Source of the DNA: Pacificibacter maritimus
Lineage (GTDB): Bacteria; Pseudomonadota; Alphaproteobacteria; Rhodobacterales; Rhodobacteraceae
Reading direction: 5' to 3'
Assembly (NCBI RefSeq): GCF_003814915.1
Contig: NZ_RKQK01000002.1
Location: 522,505-586,504 of the forward strand
Length of the DNA: 64,000 nucleotides
Within the stretch, counting starts at the first letter, position 1. Each line of letters opens with the position of its first letter. The position numbers and the translations under genes are program-made. The notes under the pieces were generated by a model. That model ran no database searches. It saw nothing but the letters and a program-made list of their open reading frames with translations, and was not told where the DNA came from. This document shows positions 46,311-55,880 of the stretch, one piece after another.

Positions 46311-47098
46311 CGACCCAAACAGTCTGGCGCAAACCGCCGTTTATCAAATCGCCCGCTGTGCGCTGGGTGTTTTACATCGCCGTCGCGGCCTACGTGATCG
46401 GGACCATTGCCACATTGCCGATTGATTGGGAACGCACGGCCCAAGGACTCACGCGGGCGCAACGCATTTTTAGCGGAGCGTTCCCGCCCAGCTTTGAACG
46501 CTCAGGCCTTTTGATTTCGGGCTTCATGGAAAGCCTGAAAATTGCGATCCTTGCCACCACGCTGGGCATGATCCTGTCGGTGCCGCTGGCGTTCATGGCC
46601 GCGCGAAATATCTCGCCCAAGCCTGTCTATCTGTTGGGACGCGGTACGTTCATTCTGGCCCGTAGTTTCCACCCTGTGATTGTCGCGATCATCTTCGTGA
46701 AAGCCGTGGGCTTTGGCCCCTTGGCCGGAGCGCTGACACTGACAGTCTATTCGATCGGCTTTGTCGCCAAACTGCTTGCCGAACGGATCGAGGAGATCGA
46801 CTTCGGACAGGTCGAGGCAATGCGCTCTGTCGGAGCGTCGTTCTTTAGCACGATGGTCTACGCGATTTTGCCTCAGATCATGCCACGTCTGGTGGGGCTG
46901 GGGATTTATCAATTGGACAGTAACCTGCGCGCCTCTGCTGTTGTTGGTATCGTCGGCGCGGGCGGCATCGGGGCGACCCTTGCCAATGCGTTCGGACGCT
47001 ATGACTACGACTTCGCACTTGCGATCACGATGGTCATCGTCGGGGCAATCCTGATTTCCGAAGCCGTCAGCGGCATGATCAGAAAGCGGATGACATGA
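46307..47098 (+). CDS. phnE: phosphonate ABC transporter permease (first)
   Basis: Inner-membrane permease (263 aa) with about six membrane segments. The coupling loop reads FGQVEAMRSVGASFFSTMVY, followed by LRASAVVGIVGAGGIGATL typical of PhnE. It overlaps both neighbours by four bases. Confidence 0.92.
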   Translation: MTTQTVWRKPPFIKSPAVRWVFYIAVAAYVIGTIATLPIDWERTAQGLTRAQRIFSGAFPPSFERSGLLISGFMESLKIAILATTLGMILSVPLAFMAARNISPKPVYLLGRGTFILARSFHPVIVAIIFVKAVGFGPLAGALTLTVYSIGFVAKLLAERIEEIDFGQVEAMRSVGASFFSTMVYAILPQIMPRLVGLGIYQLDSNLRASAVVGIVGAGGIGATLANAFGRYDYDFALAITMVIVGAILISEAVSGMIRKRMT

Positions 47099-47892
47099 CA
47101 CAGACACTTACACATGAATGGGCGCGGTTCACACCAGTCCAACGGATGAAGCGCTATGTTGCGTTGATGGCGGTCACGCTGGTGGTTGTTTGGGCCTTGG
47201 GCAGCATCGATGTGATCTGGGAATGGGTCTGGGATGCGCCGATCCAGCTGGTTGATCTGTTCGCCCGCATGGTGCCGCCAGATCCGACCAATCTACCCTC
47301 TATCCTTGAGGCAACTTGGCAAACAATCAACATCGCCACAATCGCCACGATGATCGCTGTCGTTTTGTCGCTGCCGGTCGCCTATATCTCGGCGCAAAAT
47401 ACGACGCCGAATGTCGTCTGCCTGTGGATCGGACGTTTCATTCTGGTGTCTTCGCGATCGGTCAACACGATCATCTGGGCGCTTTTGTTCGTGGCTATCT
47501 TTGGCCCTGGCATCATCGCGGGGATCATCGCGATCATGTTCCGATCCATCGGGTTCCTTGGCAAACTGTTGGGCGAAGCGATTGAGGAAATCGACCATGC
47601 GCCGATTGAGGCATTGGAAGCTTGCGGCGCGTCGCGCTTCAAGGTGGTGATGTATGGGATCGTGCCGCAAGTGATGCCTGCGTTCTTTGCGATCAGCATT
47701 CTACGTTGGGATATTAACCTGCGTGAGTCCACGGTGCTGGGTCTTGTTGGCGCAGGGGGGATCGGGATTATCTTGCAGGGCGCGATTGACACGTTTCAAT
47801 GGCAAGAGGTTTCGATGGTCCTGCTGACAATCCTCGCCCTTGTCATAGCTGGTGAGGTGATCTCCTCTACGATGCGCAAGAAACTTCTGTAA
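47095..47892 (+). CDS. phnE: phosphonate ABC transporter permease (second)
   Basis: Second PhnE (265 aa), with coupling loop APIEALEACGASRFKVVMYG and the segment LRESTVLGLVGAGGIGIIL. Tandem phnE genes are common and form a heterodimeric channel. Last gene of the operon, followed by a terminator. Confidence 0.92.
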   Translation: MTQTLTHEWARFTPVQRMKRYVALMAVTLVVVWALGSIDVIWEWVWDAPIQLVDLFARMVPPDPTNLPSILEATWQTINIATIATMIAVVLSLPVAYISAQNTTPNVVCLWIGRFILVSSRSVNTIIWALLFVAIFGPGIIAGIIAIMFRSIGFLGKLLGEAIEEIDHAPIEALEACGASRFKVVMYGIVPQVMPAFFAISILRWDINLRESTVLGLVGAGGIGIILQGAIDTFQWQEVSMVLLTILALVIAGEVISSTMRKKLL

Positions 47893-47898
47893 TAGCTG

Positions 47899-47935
47899 TC
47901 AGGGCTGCTGGATCATCCAGCGGCCCTGATGTTTT
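47899..47935 (+). terminator. terminator of the phnDCEE operon
   Basis: TCAGGGC and TGCTGGA pair with TCCAGCG and GCCCTGA around a three-base loop with one mismatch; GTTTTG follows. It begins seven bases after the last stop. Confidence 0.75.
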
Positions 47936-48112
47936 GCCGCGTCTAAAGGACATACCATCTGACCAAGCCAGATGCCTTGTTGAGCACCAAAAAGCGTTTT
48001 CAAACTTAAAAAGAAGATCCCAAATATTCTAAATGACCTTGGGTTTATCGATGTATGAACTTTGAAGCCTCGGATCGCTTGCCTTTGGACGGCATCCCGC
48101 TAACTCAATGCG

Positions 48113-48328
48113 ATGAATAAAATAACCGCCCTACCGCCAGAACACATGAGTGGGATCATACAAATGGCGCTGTCAGATCACATCAGCCTTCATGATATTC
48201 AGGCTGAATATGGTATCAGCGACAAGCAGGTTAAAACGCAGATGCGTGATAGGCTCAAAAGTGGAAGCTACAAAGCTTGGCGCAAACGGGTGCGCGATTT
48301 TGGTGATCGCAGAGAGCACTACAAATAG
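48113..48328 (+). CDS. TIGR03643 family (DUF2805) small protein
   Basis: A 71-residue protein of the TIGR03643 family: LPPEHMSGIIQMALSDHISL, then a helix-turn-helix-like IQAEYGISDKQVKTQMRDRL and the conserved basic end SYKAWRKRVR. Members are repeatedly found beside photolyase/cryptochrome genes, as here (56 bases upstream of one), but have no proven function. No good Shine-Dalgarno precedes the ATG. Confidence 0.8.
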   Translation: MNKITALPPEHMSGIIQMALSDHISLHDIQAEYGISDKQVKTQMRDRLKSGSYKAWRKRVRDFGDRREHYK

Positions 48329-48384
48329 GCGCCTCCCATATTATCCTAGAGCCGTGAAAAAGAGATATCGAAGACCCCAATCCA

Positions 48385-49920
48385 ATGACGCAAGCGCCCT
48401 GCATAGTTTGGTTTAAACGTGACCTGCGGATCAATGATCACGCACCGTTGTTAGCAGCGTCACGCGCGAACGCACCTGTCATACCCCTTTACATTGTTGA
48501 ACCCAAGTATTGGGAACAGCCCTTCGCATCCCGCCGCCATTGGCATTTCATTCACGATTGCCTTATCGACCTGAACATCGCTTTGACAGACTTAGGTCAA
48601 CGCCTAATCATAAAGGTTGGCGATGCTAGCGAGATCATCAAAAACCTTCATTTGGACCATCAAGTAAGCGACGTTTACGCTTTTGAAGAAACTGGCAACC
48701 TATGGACATACCAACGTGATGTCGCAGTTCAAAACCTATGCTCGGCCAACGGTATATCGCTGCACGAGTTCCCCTCAAACGGTGTTGTACGCAGACTACG
48801 CAGTCGTGATGATTGGTCCAAAATCAGGAATGCGCGCATGGCCGAAAAGATACTGCCAAAGCCAATTTCCCTTACACCTCTGTCCACCTGTCAATCGGAT
48901 ACCTTGCCAGAAAAAGACGACCCCATGTTTGGCAGCATACCCATTGGCAAAGTGCAAAAGGGGGGACGTCAAAATGCAATTACCGATCTGCGCAGTTTCT
49001 TAAACCACCGATCCCGCCAATATCTTTACCGCATCTCGGCACCTGACTTATCCGAATTTCATTGCTCACGTCTCTCTGCCCACCTTACATGGGGCACCCT
49101 ATCGGTTCGCGAGGTTACCCAATCTATCATCAAACGCCGCTCTCAATTATCCCCCGATGAGAAAAAAATCTTTGGGCGTAATCTGACAGCTTTCGGTTCT
49201 CGCTTGGCATGGCGCTGCCACTTCGTCCAAAAAATCGAAGACCAACCCGAAATAGAAACCCATTGCATGCACCCCGCCTTTGAAGGGTTGCGCGTGAATG
49301 AACACAACGAGGCGTACTTCCAAGCATGGGCAAATGGTCAAACGGGTTACCCCTTCATTGACGCTTGCATGCGCAATTTGACGGCTGAAGGCTGGATCAC
49401 CTTCCGCATGAGGGCGATGTTGGTAAGTTTTGCCAGCTATCAACTTTGGCTGGATTGGCGTGCCACGGGGCATCATCTCGCACGTCTGTTCACCGATTAT
49501 GAACCCGGTATTCATTACAGCCAACTTCAGATGCAATCAGGTGTCACAGGCATCAACGCAATGCGTATTTATAATCCGATCAAACAATCCATGGAACATG
49601 ACCCAACAGGCACATTCATTCGCAAATGGGTTCCCGAACTCAAGAATATTCCAGATGAATTCATTCACGAACCTTGGACTTGGGAGAAGACACTGATCGA
49701 CGATCGTGACTTTACGCTTGGGCAAGATTATCCTGCGCCAATCGTTGATCAAGCCGCATCTGCAAGGATAGCAAAGCAGAAGATCACCGATGTGCGCAAT
49801 AGTCCGGATTTTCGGCTCGCGGCGAAAGCGGTTTTTGTAAAATTGGGAAGCCGGAAATCGGCATCTAAACGCAAGAAAAAACCCAAAGCCGAAGATAATG
49901 CCCAGTTGTCGCTATTTTAA
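48385..49920 (+). CDS. deoxyribodipyrimidine photolyase / cryptochrome
   Basis: A 511-residue flavoprotein of the photolyase/cryptochrome family, which uses blue light and FAD to repair pyrimidine dimers or to signal. The N-terminal antenna domain (about 1-130; [16 protein letters not shown]) is followed by the FAD-binding helical domain, with [60 protein letters not shown] and [14 protein letters not shown]. It has a lysine-rich C-terminal tail (KKKPKAED). Photolyase versus photoreceptor function cannot be settled, though conserved FAD-site residues favour repair. It pairs with the preceding TIGR03643 gene. Confidence 0.88.
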   Translation: MTQAPCIVWFKRDLRINDHAPLLAASRANAPVIPLYIVEPKYWEQPFASRRHWHFIHDCLIDLNIALTDLGQRLIIKVGDASEIIKNLHLDHQVSDVYAFEETGNLWTYQRDVAVQNLCSANGISLHEFPSNGVVRRLRSRDDWSKIRNARMAEKILPKPISLTPLSTCQSDTLPEKDDPMFGSIPIGKVQKGGRQNAITDLRSFLNHRSRQYLYRISAPDLSEFHCSRLSAHLTWGTLSVREVTQSIIKRRSQLSPDEKKIFGRNLTAFGSRLAWRCHFVQKIEDQPEIETHCMHPAFEGLRVNEHNEAYFQAWANGQTGYPFIDACMRNLTAEGWITFRMRAMLVSFASYQLWLDWRATGHHLARLFTDYEPGIHYSQLQMQSGVTGINAMRIYNPIKQSMEHDPTGTFIRKWVPELKNIPDEFIHEPWTWEKTLIDDRDFTLGQDYPAPIVDQAASARIAKQKITDVRNSPDFRLAAKAVFVKLGSRKSASKRKKKPKAEDNAQLSLF

Positions 49921-50143
49921 ACCACCAAGGTCATTAGGTTTAAAACCTCGGTTTTTATAAGCAGCGCTACGCTGTTGCACTCAATTCAGCATGCTCATCA
50001 CGACGATCATCAGCAAGGAGTACAGTGCAATGAGTGTGAAATTTAGAAAGCAGCCTTTGGCGTATGAATGGTGGACGACTGCTTCGTCCCGCTTTGCCGG
50101 CGCTGGGAAATAGCGCCATGAACGTCGGCTAAGCGGAAAGGGT

Positions 50144-50986
50144 TCAGAGCTCAATCCCAGGCGCGTGAAGGCCCAAAGGCGAGAGTGTAAATATCTCGAC
50201 ACCGTCTGATGTCACACCCACCGAATGCTCAAATTGTGCCGAAAGTGACTTGTCCCGCGTTACGGCAGTCCAGTCGTCAGCCAGCATTTTTACGTCGGCG
50301 CGTCCCAGATTGATCATCGGTTCAACAGTAAAAATCATGCCCTCTCGAAGTTCTGGGCCGGTTCCAGCTCTGCCGAAGTTCAAGATATTGGGGGAGTCGT
50401 GAAAAACCTGACCGATCCCGTGGCCGCAAAAGTCGCGGACGACAGAACAGCGTTTGGAGTGTGCGTATGTTTGGATTGCATGACCAATATCCCCCAATCG
50501 CGCACCTGGCCGCACAGTCCTGATGCCTTGCATCATCGCCTCATGTGCGATCTGGATTAGCCTCTCAGCCGTGCGTTTCAGCTTGCCTGCCACATACATC
50601 CGACTTGAATCGCCATACCACCCATTATGTATCAGCGTGACATCGACATTCACGATATCGCCGTCGCGCAGCTTCTTTTCGTTTGGAAAGCCGTGGCAGA
50701 CGACATGGTTGACCGATGTGCAGCAGGCATACTGATAGCCCTTGTAGCCCAGTGTCGCGGGCGTGGCGTCATGGTCTGCCGCGAAGTCGAGAACGAAGGC
50801 ATTGATCTCTGACAAAGCGGTGCCCTCGCGGACAAGATCGGATACACCGTCGAGGCATCTGGCGGTTAGCGCACCCGCACGGCGCATCCCTTCAAAGGCG
50901 TCAGGTCCGTAAAGCTTGATGCTTTCGGTCCTGTGTGCATCCTGCGGCCTCGGTGCGACGGGCACATTGATATAACTGTCCTTCAT
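50144..50986 (-). CDS. map: type I methionine aminopeptidase
   Basis: Removes the initiator methionine from new proteins. The five metal ligands of the pita-bread fold can be read: the two aspartates of IVNVDVTLIHNGWYGDSSRM, the histidine of FCGHGIGQVFHDSP, the glutamates in FTVEPMINLG and SAQFEHSVGV. Length 280 aa, with a 25-residue N-terminal lead. It is divergent from the ParD-like gene with a 112-base AT-rich region between. It is probably a second, non-essential Map copy, since this paralogue group is often paired with ParD-like genes. Confidence 0.93.
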   Translation of the reverse strand: MKDSYINVPVAPRPQDAHRTESIKLYGPDAFEGMRRAGALTARCLDGVSDLVREGTALSEINAFVLDFAADHDATPATLGYKGYQYACCTSVNHVVCHGFPNEKKLRDGDIVNVDVTLIHNGWYGDSSRMYVAGKLKRTAERLIQIAHEAMMQGIRTVRPGARLGDIGHAIQTYAHSKRCSVVRDFCGHGIGQVFHDSPNILNFGRAGTGPELREGMIFTVEPMINLGRADVKMLADDWTAVTRDKSLSAQFEHSVGVTSDGVEIFTLSPLGLHAPGIEL

Positions 50987-51036
50987 GCATCCTCACTGCG
51001 TCATCTAGGGTGGCGATAGAGGTCTGATTGACCAGC

Positions 51037-51082
51037 AGCCACCCACATTATATACGAATCATATATGTTTTATATATTGACA
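51037..51082. promoter_or_regulatory. AT-rich divergent promoter region, map / parD-like
   Basis: TTATATACGAATCATATATG and the following TTTTATATATTGACA hold several overlapping ATATA/TATAT dyads in otherwise GC-balanced DNA. Promoters for both genes, and possibly an autoregulatory site for the ParD-like protein, should lie here. Confidence 0.35.
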
Positions 51083-51098
51083 AATAGGAGATACGTCG

Positions 51099-51305
51099 AT
51101 GGGGATCGTAAAAATAGGGAACGACCTTCATGAGGAACTGCGCAAGTCAAGTTCGGTCATGTGCCGTTCGATCAATGCGCAGGCCGAATTCTGGATGAAG
51201 GTCGGTATGCTTGCCGAGGCAAATCCAACTTTGCCATATACGGAAATAATGGCACAGCAACTGCGGAACGCCAATGTGGAGGCGCCGAAGATCGAGGCAG
51301 CTTGA
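51099..51305 (+). CDS. ParD-like antitoxin family protein
   Basis: A 68-residue protein of the ParD-like family (formerly DUF3423): GIVKIGNDLHEELRKSSSVM forms the ribbon and first helix, followed by RSINAQAEFWMKVGMLAEAN, the family core. AGGAG precedes the ATG. Such proteins look like the DNA-binding half of a toxin-antitoxin pair, yet no ParE-like toxin follows; the neighbour is methionine aminopeptidase on the other strand. Confidence 0.8.
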   Translation: MGIVKIGNDLHEELRKSSSVMCRSINAQAEFWMKVGMLAEANPTLPYTEIMAQQLRNANVEAPKIEAA

Positions 51306-51753
51306 GACACGGTGCTGCCGCAATGAGATTGGGATTTGGATCAAGCGATCATTTGAACCGCAGCATCAAACGGCAGTAAAGTCCGCGAAGCCGCCACGCG
51401 CCTGTCAAAAAGGCTGCAAAATGAATAGCCCCTTATGTATCGGAAGTTTGCCATCTTTATCCCGATCCAGCGCTTTGCAAGATACCGGATCGGGAAGGTG
51501 TACGCCGTTAGCTCCTTGTGGTGCGACCACGTAATCTGGACTGGCGACCCTTCTCTTTCTTCAAACTCGAACATTTGATTGGGGCTTATGACCCCGGAAG
51601 CATGTTTACATGCGGGAGGGCGCAACCGCCGAAGCCTATGCATGCTGAAGTGCGTGGTGTAGCCTGACGTTTCAAACCGCTGAACACCGATCAAGCATAG
51701 CAACAACGTTTCTTTTTTCACTAACTTCCCTTCCTACCTTCAGCGGCCGTTTC
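51306..51753. other. intergenic stretch, no recognised gene
   Basis: A 126-codon minus-strand frame (51341-51721) has no familiar motif and no ribosome binding site. Given the broken genes on its right, this is probably decayed sequence. Confidence 0.4.
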
Positions 51754-52437
51754 TTAGACCACGGGTCCGGGTGCCCCGGTCGAACGGCGGTAATAGGGCA
51801 TAGCGCAAGCGAGCACTGTTACGACGGATCGAAAGCACATTGCTGAGTGCGGTGTTTCAGCAATGTGCAAAATTTTGGATGTCTTTTTTGTAGAGGACCA
51901 TCGTCTCTGAACCCGCCGGTGTGACGGTGTTGCTGACGTCTTCGGCGCGGCCTGCATATGACGATCCCACAAAGGGGCTTGCCACAAGCTTAGTTCATCA
52001 TCTGGATCGACGGTCTGCAGTTCATCAGCAGCCTTGATGAGTGTGTTCAAATCATCAAGTACTTTTGCTCCACCCGCGATTGACACACCAAGCTTATCGG
52101 CAGCAATATCGAAGATTTGCTGAATGCCCTCTCTCACCGTGTCGATTGTCTTGTTGAACTTGGCGCGATCTCAATTGAGCCTTTCGCGATCCTGATGCAA
52201 TTTTCTGCGATCTCTGGTGACGTTTGCACGATCATCTTCGGTCTTTTTAACGAGCCGCCAAGTTCTCATGTTCAGCATTATCGAGAGTATCAGACTGGGT
52301 GCATAACGCGCGGACCTCTCATTCCAGTGCCTTTGTCTCAGTCTCGTTCTTTTCAATGACATCAGCAATGGCTCTTGCGGCGATCTTCTCAGCTTGCCAT
52401 CGCACTCGCGTTTTGCGGGTTCTTTTTGGGCCATCAC
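51754..52437 (-). pseudogene. degraded coiled-coil protein, possibly from a mobilisation gene
   Basis: Two minus-strand frames (to 52137 and to 52437) are in the same phase, divided by a single TGA: KKTEDDRANVTRDRRKLHQD, then ERLN, stop, DRAKFNKTIDTVREGIQQIF and DIAADKLGVSIAGGAKVLDD. Farther upstream a second frame reads EKIAARAIADVIEKNETETK and contains more stops. The heptad-rich Lys/Glu/Asp pattern resembles the C-terminal coiled coils of plasmid Mob/Pre-type proteins, but this identity is a guess. At its upstream end it abuts the truncated P450. Confidence 0.45.
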
Positions 52438-52446
52438 GATTCAAGG

Positions 52447-52599
52447 CACATGGAGTGCCCAGAGGTCATTTTAAGGCAACCAGACGGCCGGCCCTGTGCC
52501 TCGCATCTGACGGTAAACTGGGTGTGGACCGAGGATGACATCATCGGCGTAAAGGTCGGTCTCGCAGATCGGTCGCTTGGTTTTAATCGGATTGGTCAT
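52447..52599 (-). pseudogene. cytochrome P450, N-terminal fragment
   Basis: From the ATG at 52599 the minus strand reads MTNPIKTKRPICETDLYADD, VILGPHPVYRQMRGTGPAVW and LP, then TAA (52471-52473), then NDLWA before similarity ends. This is the start of a bacterial P450 (the typical YADDVxxxPHPxYRxMRxxGPxVWLPxxxxWA pattern), with a stop where glutamine would be expected and about 90 percent of the gene missing. It lies 107 bases downstream of the FAH-family gene, so it was probably the last gene of that catabolic transcript. Confidence 0.6.
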
Positions 52600-52706
52600 A
52601 TGTCTACCTTTCTCCCTGCCCAAGCCTGTCACTTGGGGAGGTGATTGCGCAGAACGCTCTGATAGAAATGTCCGTCAGATGTATGCCCGTAAGACCGGCG
52701 GTATAA

Positions 52707-53561
52707 TCACTGGCCCTCGTCGCGGATCGGATTGGAAAGCGTCCCGATGCCCGAGATTTCCACTTCGATCCGGTCGCCATCTTTCATGAACAGCTTGGGC
52801 TCGCGGAACAGGCCGACACCGCTGGGCGTGCCTGTGGCAATGACATCCCCCGGCAGCAGTTCGGTTACGATCGATAGATAGGCGATCAGTTCGGGGATGT
52901 TGAAGGCCAGATCAGAAATCGGTGTCGATTGCACGACTTCGCCGTTCAGCCGGGTTTCCATGGTCTGTGCTGCCGGATCGGTCATCTCGTCAGCTGTGAC
53001 CAGCCAAGGCCCCATTGACCCACTGTCGACAAAGTTCTTGCCTGCCCAGAACTGCGAGGTGTGGCGCTGGTAGTCACGGATCGACCCGTCGTTAAAGCAG
53101 CTGTAGCCGCCCACATACGCCATGGCGTCGGCTTCCGAGATGTTGCGCCCCGCTTTGCCGATAATCACCGCCAGTTCGCCTTCGAAATCGAACCAGTCGG
53201 ACGCCTGCGGGCGGATCATCGGCACATCGTGGCCGACCACCGAAGACGGGTAGCGGGTGAAAATCGACGGTTTGGCCGGCTTGTCGCGGCCTGTTTCGGT
53301 GATGTGGGTCATGTAGTTCAGGCCGATGCAAATGATCTTGTCCGGATTCGGCAAGGGCGACAGCAATTTGACCGATTCCATGTCCAGCACTTCGCCCGTT
53401 TCAGCGGCGGCTTCGAGCTGATCCAGTGCGCCCGCCGCCATCACCGCCCGCAGGTCGGGGAGTGTGGCGTGCAGCGCCTTGCCTGCGTCGTGAAGTTTAC
53501 CGTCCTGCACAATACCGTAAGATGCGGTACCGTCTGAAGTGATATAAGAAGAAATACGCAT
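52707..53561 (-). CDS. fumarylacetoacetate hydrolase family protein
   Basis: A 284-residue enzyme of the FAH family, which hydrates or hydrolyses 2-oxo-acid products of aromatic ring cleavage. Family motifs: IICIGLNYMTH (about 75), the metal-binding DFEGELAVIIGKAGRNI (about 124-140; E of the EGE triad), GYSCFNDGSIRDYQ, FDSxG-like NFVDSGSMGPWL and the closing VIATGTPSGVG. A 17-bp palindrome (53636-53652) lies 75-91 bases upstream. It is the last intact gene of a dioxygenase/oxidoreductase set, consistent with processing the meta-cleavage product. Confidence 0.9.
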   Translation of the reverse strand: MRISSYITSDGTASYGIVQDGKLHDAGKALHATLPDLRAVMAAGALDQLEAAAETGEVLDMESVKLLSPLPNPDKIICIGLNYMTHITETGRDKPAKPSIFTRYPSSVVGHDVPMIRPQASDWFDFEGELAVIIGKAGRNISEADAMAYVGGYSCFNDGSIRDYQRHTSQFWAGKNFVDSGSMGPWLVTADEMTDPAAQTMETRLNGEVVQSTPISDLAFNIPELIAYLSIVTELLPGDVIATGTPSGVGLFREPKLFMKDGDRIEVEISGIGTLSNPIRDEGQ

Positions 53562-53635
53562 CGCTAAGCTCCGTTAATTGGTGTTGATTGGGTTCTAGCG
53601 CGAGCGGCAGAACTGGACCCCAGCCTATTGGCTCG

Positions 53636-53652
53636 TGTCCACATCGTGGACA
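53636..53652. promoter_or_regulatory. candidate IclR operator 1 (FAH-family gene)
   Basis: TGTCCACATCGTGGACA is a perfect 7-3-7 palindrome, located upstream of the FAH-family gene. The same pattern recurs at 55772, 58124 and 61762. Confidence 0.6.
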
Positions 53653-53655
53653 GCC

Positions 53656-54651
53656 CTAGTCTGAAACAGCCAGAACGATCTTGCCGATGTGGTGGCCCTT
53701 TCCCATTTCCCGATGCGCCTGTGCGGCGTCGGACAGCGGCAGGACAGCGGCCAGTGCCGGACGCACCTGCGTGCCCAGCAAGGGCCAGACATCGCGGCGG
53801 ATCATCTGTGCCACCTCTGTTTTTCGCGCAAGCGCCAGCGGGCGCAGCAATGATCCGGTGATCGAGATGCGCTTGGCCATCAGTTTTTTTAGCGGCACGC
53901 TCAGCGCGCCACCGCCCGACAGATGCGCAATGCGCCCGTCAGGGGCCATCATCTCTAGATCCGCGTCAAGATGCGCACCTGCAGAGACATCCAAAAGCGC
54001 ACTGATGCCCTGACCGCCTGTGGCATCCAGTACTTTCATAGCCAGTTCGGTGTCATTGTAGTTGAACGCATTGCGCGCGCCGAACCGTTTGGCGGCGGCG
54101 ACCTTATCGGCGCTGCCGCAGGTGGCCAGAACGCTATATCCCAGCCCGGACATTGCCTGAAGCGCCAGATGGCCGACGCCGCTGGTGCCGCCGTGCATCA
54201 GGGCGAATTCGTCGGGTCGAAGCTGCATCAGGAAAAAGAAGTTCCACCATGCGGTGAACAGGGCTTCGGGCACTGCTGCGGCCTCTGTCATGCTTAATCC
54301 TTCGGGCACCGGCATCGTCAGGGCCACATCTGCCAGAGCATATTCGGCGTAACCGCCGCCTTGCAACAACGCCATCACCGGCGCGCCGATGTCCAACTCA
54401 GTCACCCCCGGCCCCAGCGCAACGACAACGCCAGAGGCTTCGAGCCCCGGTACCGGGTTGCCATCATGGTGAATGCCCGCAGCACGTTGCAAACAGTCGT
54501 GGCGGTTGATGCCCGCTGCCACGACGCGGATCAGCACTTGATGCGCTCCAGGTTGCGGTAGGGTCATCTGCGCGGGTTGCAAGACCTCTGGCCCGCCCGC
54601 TTCGGAGATGATGATTGCGGTCTGAAGATCTGGTAACTTGGTCATGCGCAT
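53656..54651 (-). CDS. zinc-free quinone oxidoreductase-like protein
   Basis: MDR-superfamily oxidoreductase (331 aa): AAIIISEAGGPEVLQPAQ-like opening, a GroES-like domain with VPGLEASGVVVALGPGVTEL, and a Rossmann domain with LMHGGTSGVGHLALQAMSG (about 150). The frame is open to 54885; the ATG at 54651 is preceded by GGAG and gives the normal length. It lies 47 bases after the dioxygenase gene in the same transcript and may reduce a quinone or enone intermediate. Confidence 0.85.
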   Translation of the reverse strand: MRMTKLPDLQTAIIISEAGGPEVLQPAQMTLPQPGAHQVLIRVVAAGINRHDCLQRAAGIHHDGNPVPGLEASGVVVALGPGVTELDIGAPVMALLQGGGYAEYALADVALTMPVPEGLSMTEAAAVPEALFTAWWNFFFLMQLRPDEFALMHGGTSGVGHLALQAMSGLGYSVLATCGSADKVAAAKRFGARNAFNYNDTELAMKVLDATGGQGISALLDVSAGAHLDADLEMMAPDGRIAHLSGGGALSVPLKKLMAKRISITGSLLRPLALARKTEVAQMIRRDVWPLLGTQVRPALAAVLPLSDAAQAHREMGKGHHIGKIVLAVSD

Positions 54652-54698
54652 AAATCGCTCCGTGCCGTGATTATAGCGACTGGTATTTTTGGCCGCGG

Positions 54699-55679
54699 TC
54701 AGTCCTGCCGAACAACCGAATCCAGCCAGGCGCAATTGGGCACAGGATCGGCGGCGCGCTTGCCACGGCTGGCCGCGTCTATCCGCATCTCGCGCATGCG
54801 TTCGCGGGCCGGATCGCCGTCTGGCAGATGCACCCGTTCGTGGCCCCAATAGCTGGGTCCGTCTGTCGTTTCGTGCGCCTCCCATGTCTCGGGCTCGATC
54901 ACCCGTGCGCCCCAGCCATATTCGACGAAAAAACCGGAGGGTGTTTTGGCGTAAAAGCTCATCATATGGTCATTGGAATGCCGCCCCAGCGTATAGGCCA
55001 CGCGCCCCTCTTCTTGTTGGGCGATGTCATAGCCTTGGCCTACATCGTCCAGAGATTGCAGCTCGACCATGAAATGATGCAACCCTTTGCGGCCCGATCC
55101 GACCATGGCAAAGCTGTGGTGACGCCCGTTAATGTGGAAGAAATACAGCGGAAATGGGGTCAGCCCATAATCGGTAACGCTAAAGCCAAGAAGATCGCGG
55201 TAGAACGGCAAAAGGGCGGAGGCATCTTCGACGTGCAACACCGCATGGCCCATGCCCAGCGTACCCGTCTTGAACCCCGAAATGGGTCGCGCTGGGACGA
55301 AGGGATCACTGGCGATCTGCGGTTTCCAAAAAACTTCGATGTGGTTGCCATCTGGATCGTTAAAGGAAATCAGCTGACTGACCAAACGTTGATCGGCCAA
55401 AGCGGCGGTTTCAACGCGCACCGCCACGCCTGCGTTTTCAAGGCGGCTGGCCAGACGGTCCAGCTCGTCGGGGTGGTCCACTTCCCACCCCATGAAATCC
55501 AGCCCCTCTTGCCCGTCATCGGTGACCAGAAGACGCTGCTTACGGTCGTCCATACGAAAGGCCCGCGAATTGCCGCCGCGATCCACTTGCTGCATGCCCA
55601 GAAGGTTGGTGGCAAAGCCGCTCCAATCTTCGGTCTTTGAGGACCGGATGCCGATATATCCAAGTGAACTGAGGGTCAT
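54699..55679 (-). CDS. extradiol ring-cleavage dioxygenase, VOC type I
   Basis: Two-domain vicinal-oxygen-chelate protein (326 aa) like BphC/HsaC 2,3-dihydroxyaryl 1,2-dioxygenases, which split catechols next to the hydroxyls. The iron ligands are all present in the second domain: His in MGHAVLHVED (about 145), His in GLHHFMVELQ (about 208), Glu in GFFVEYGWG (about 259). Later substrate-side residues include HSNDHMMSFYAKTPSG. The frame is open to 55850, but the ATG at 55679 with AAAGGA upstream gives the family start MTLSSLGYIGI. Divergent from the IclR gene. Confidence 0.9.
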   Translation of the reverse strand: MTLSSLGYIGIRSSKTEDWSGFATNLLGMQQVDRGGNSRAFRMDDRKQRLLVTDDGQEGLDFMGWEVDHPDELDRLASRLENAGVAVRVETAALADQRLVSQLISFNDPDGNHIEVFWKPQIASDPFVPARPISGFKTGTLGMGHAVLHVEDASALLPFYRDLLGFSVTDYGLTPFPLYFFHINGRHHSFAMVGSGRKGLHHFMVELQSLDDVGQGYDIAQQEEGRVAYTLGRHSNDHMMSFYAKTPSGFFVEYGWGARVIEPETWEAHETTDGPSYWGHERVHLPDGDPARERMREMRIDAASRGKRAADPVPNCAWLDSVVRQD

Positions 55680-55771
55680 GGGCCAGATTCCTTTCGGGTG
55701 TAAGCGAGTGCTGCAAACTATGGTAAACCAAGCGGCGGATCTTGCACTGGCGGCAACCGCACTTGTTCGCC

Positions 55772-55788
55772 TGTCGGACAAATCGACT
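55772..55788. promoter_or_regulatory. candidate IclR operator 2 (dioxygenase / iclR divergent region)
   Basis: TGTCGGACAAATCGACT is a degenerate match to the 7-3-7 palindrome. Its centre (55780) is exactly midway between the dioxygenase start (55679) and the IclR start (55881). Confidence 0.4.
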
Positions 55789-55880
55789 GGTGTGCCCCGC
55801 CAGAACCAGCGCTTTGTTGACTTAGCCTGTGTCGGTGTCATGATCGACAAAGGCCCCGTGCGGAAATAAGGAGATTTAAC

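Noticed and set aside
49981..50202. 73-codon minus-strand frame ending in a hydrophobic segment, next to map
   Set aside because: No ribosome binding site, overlap with the map 3' end and no recognised family; possibly a tiny membrane protein but not supportable.
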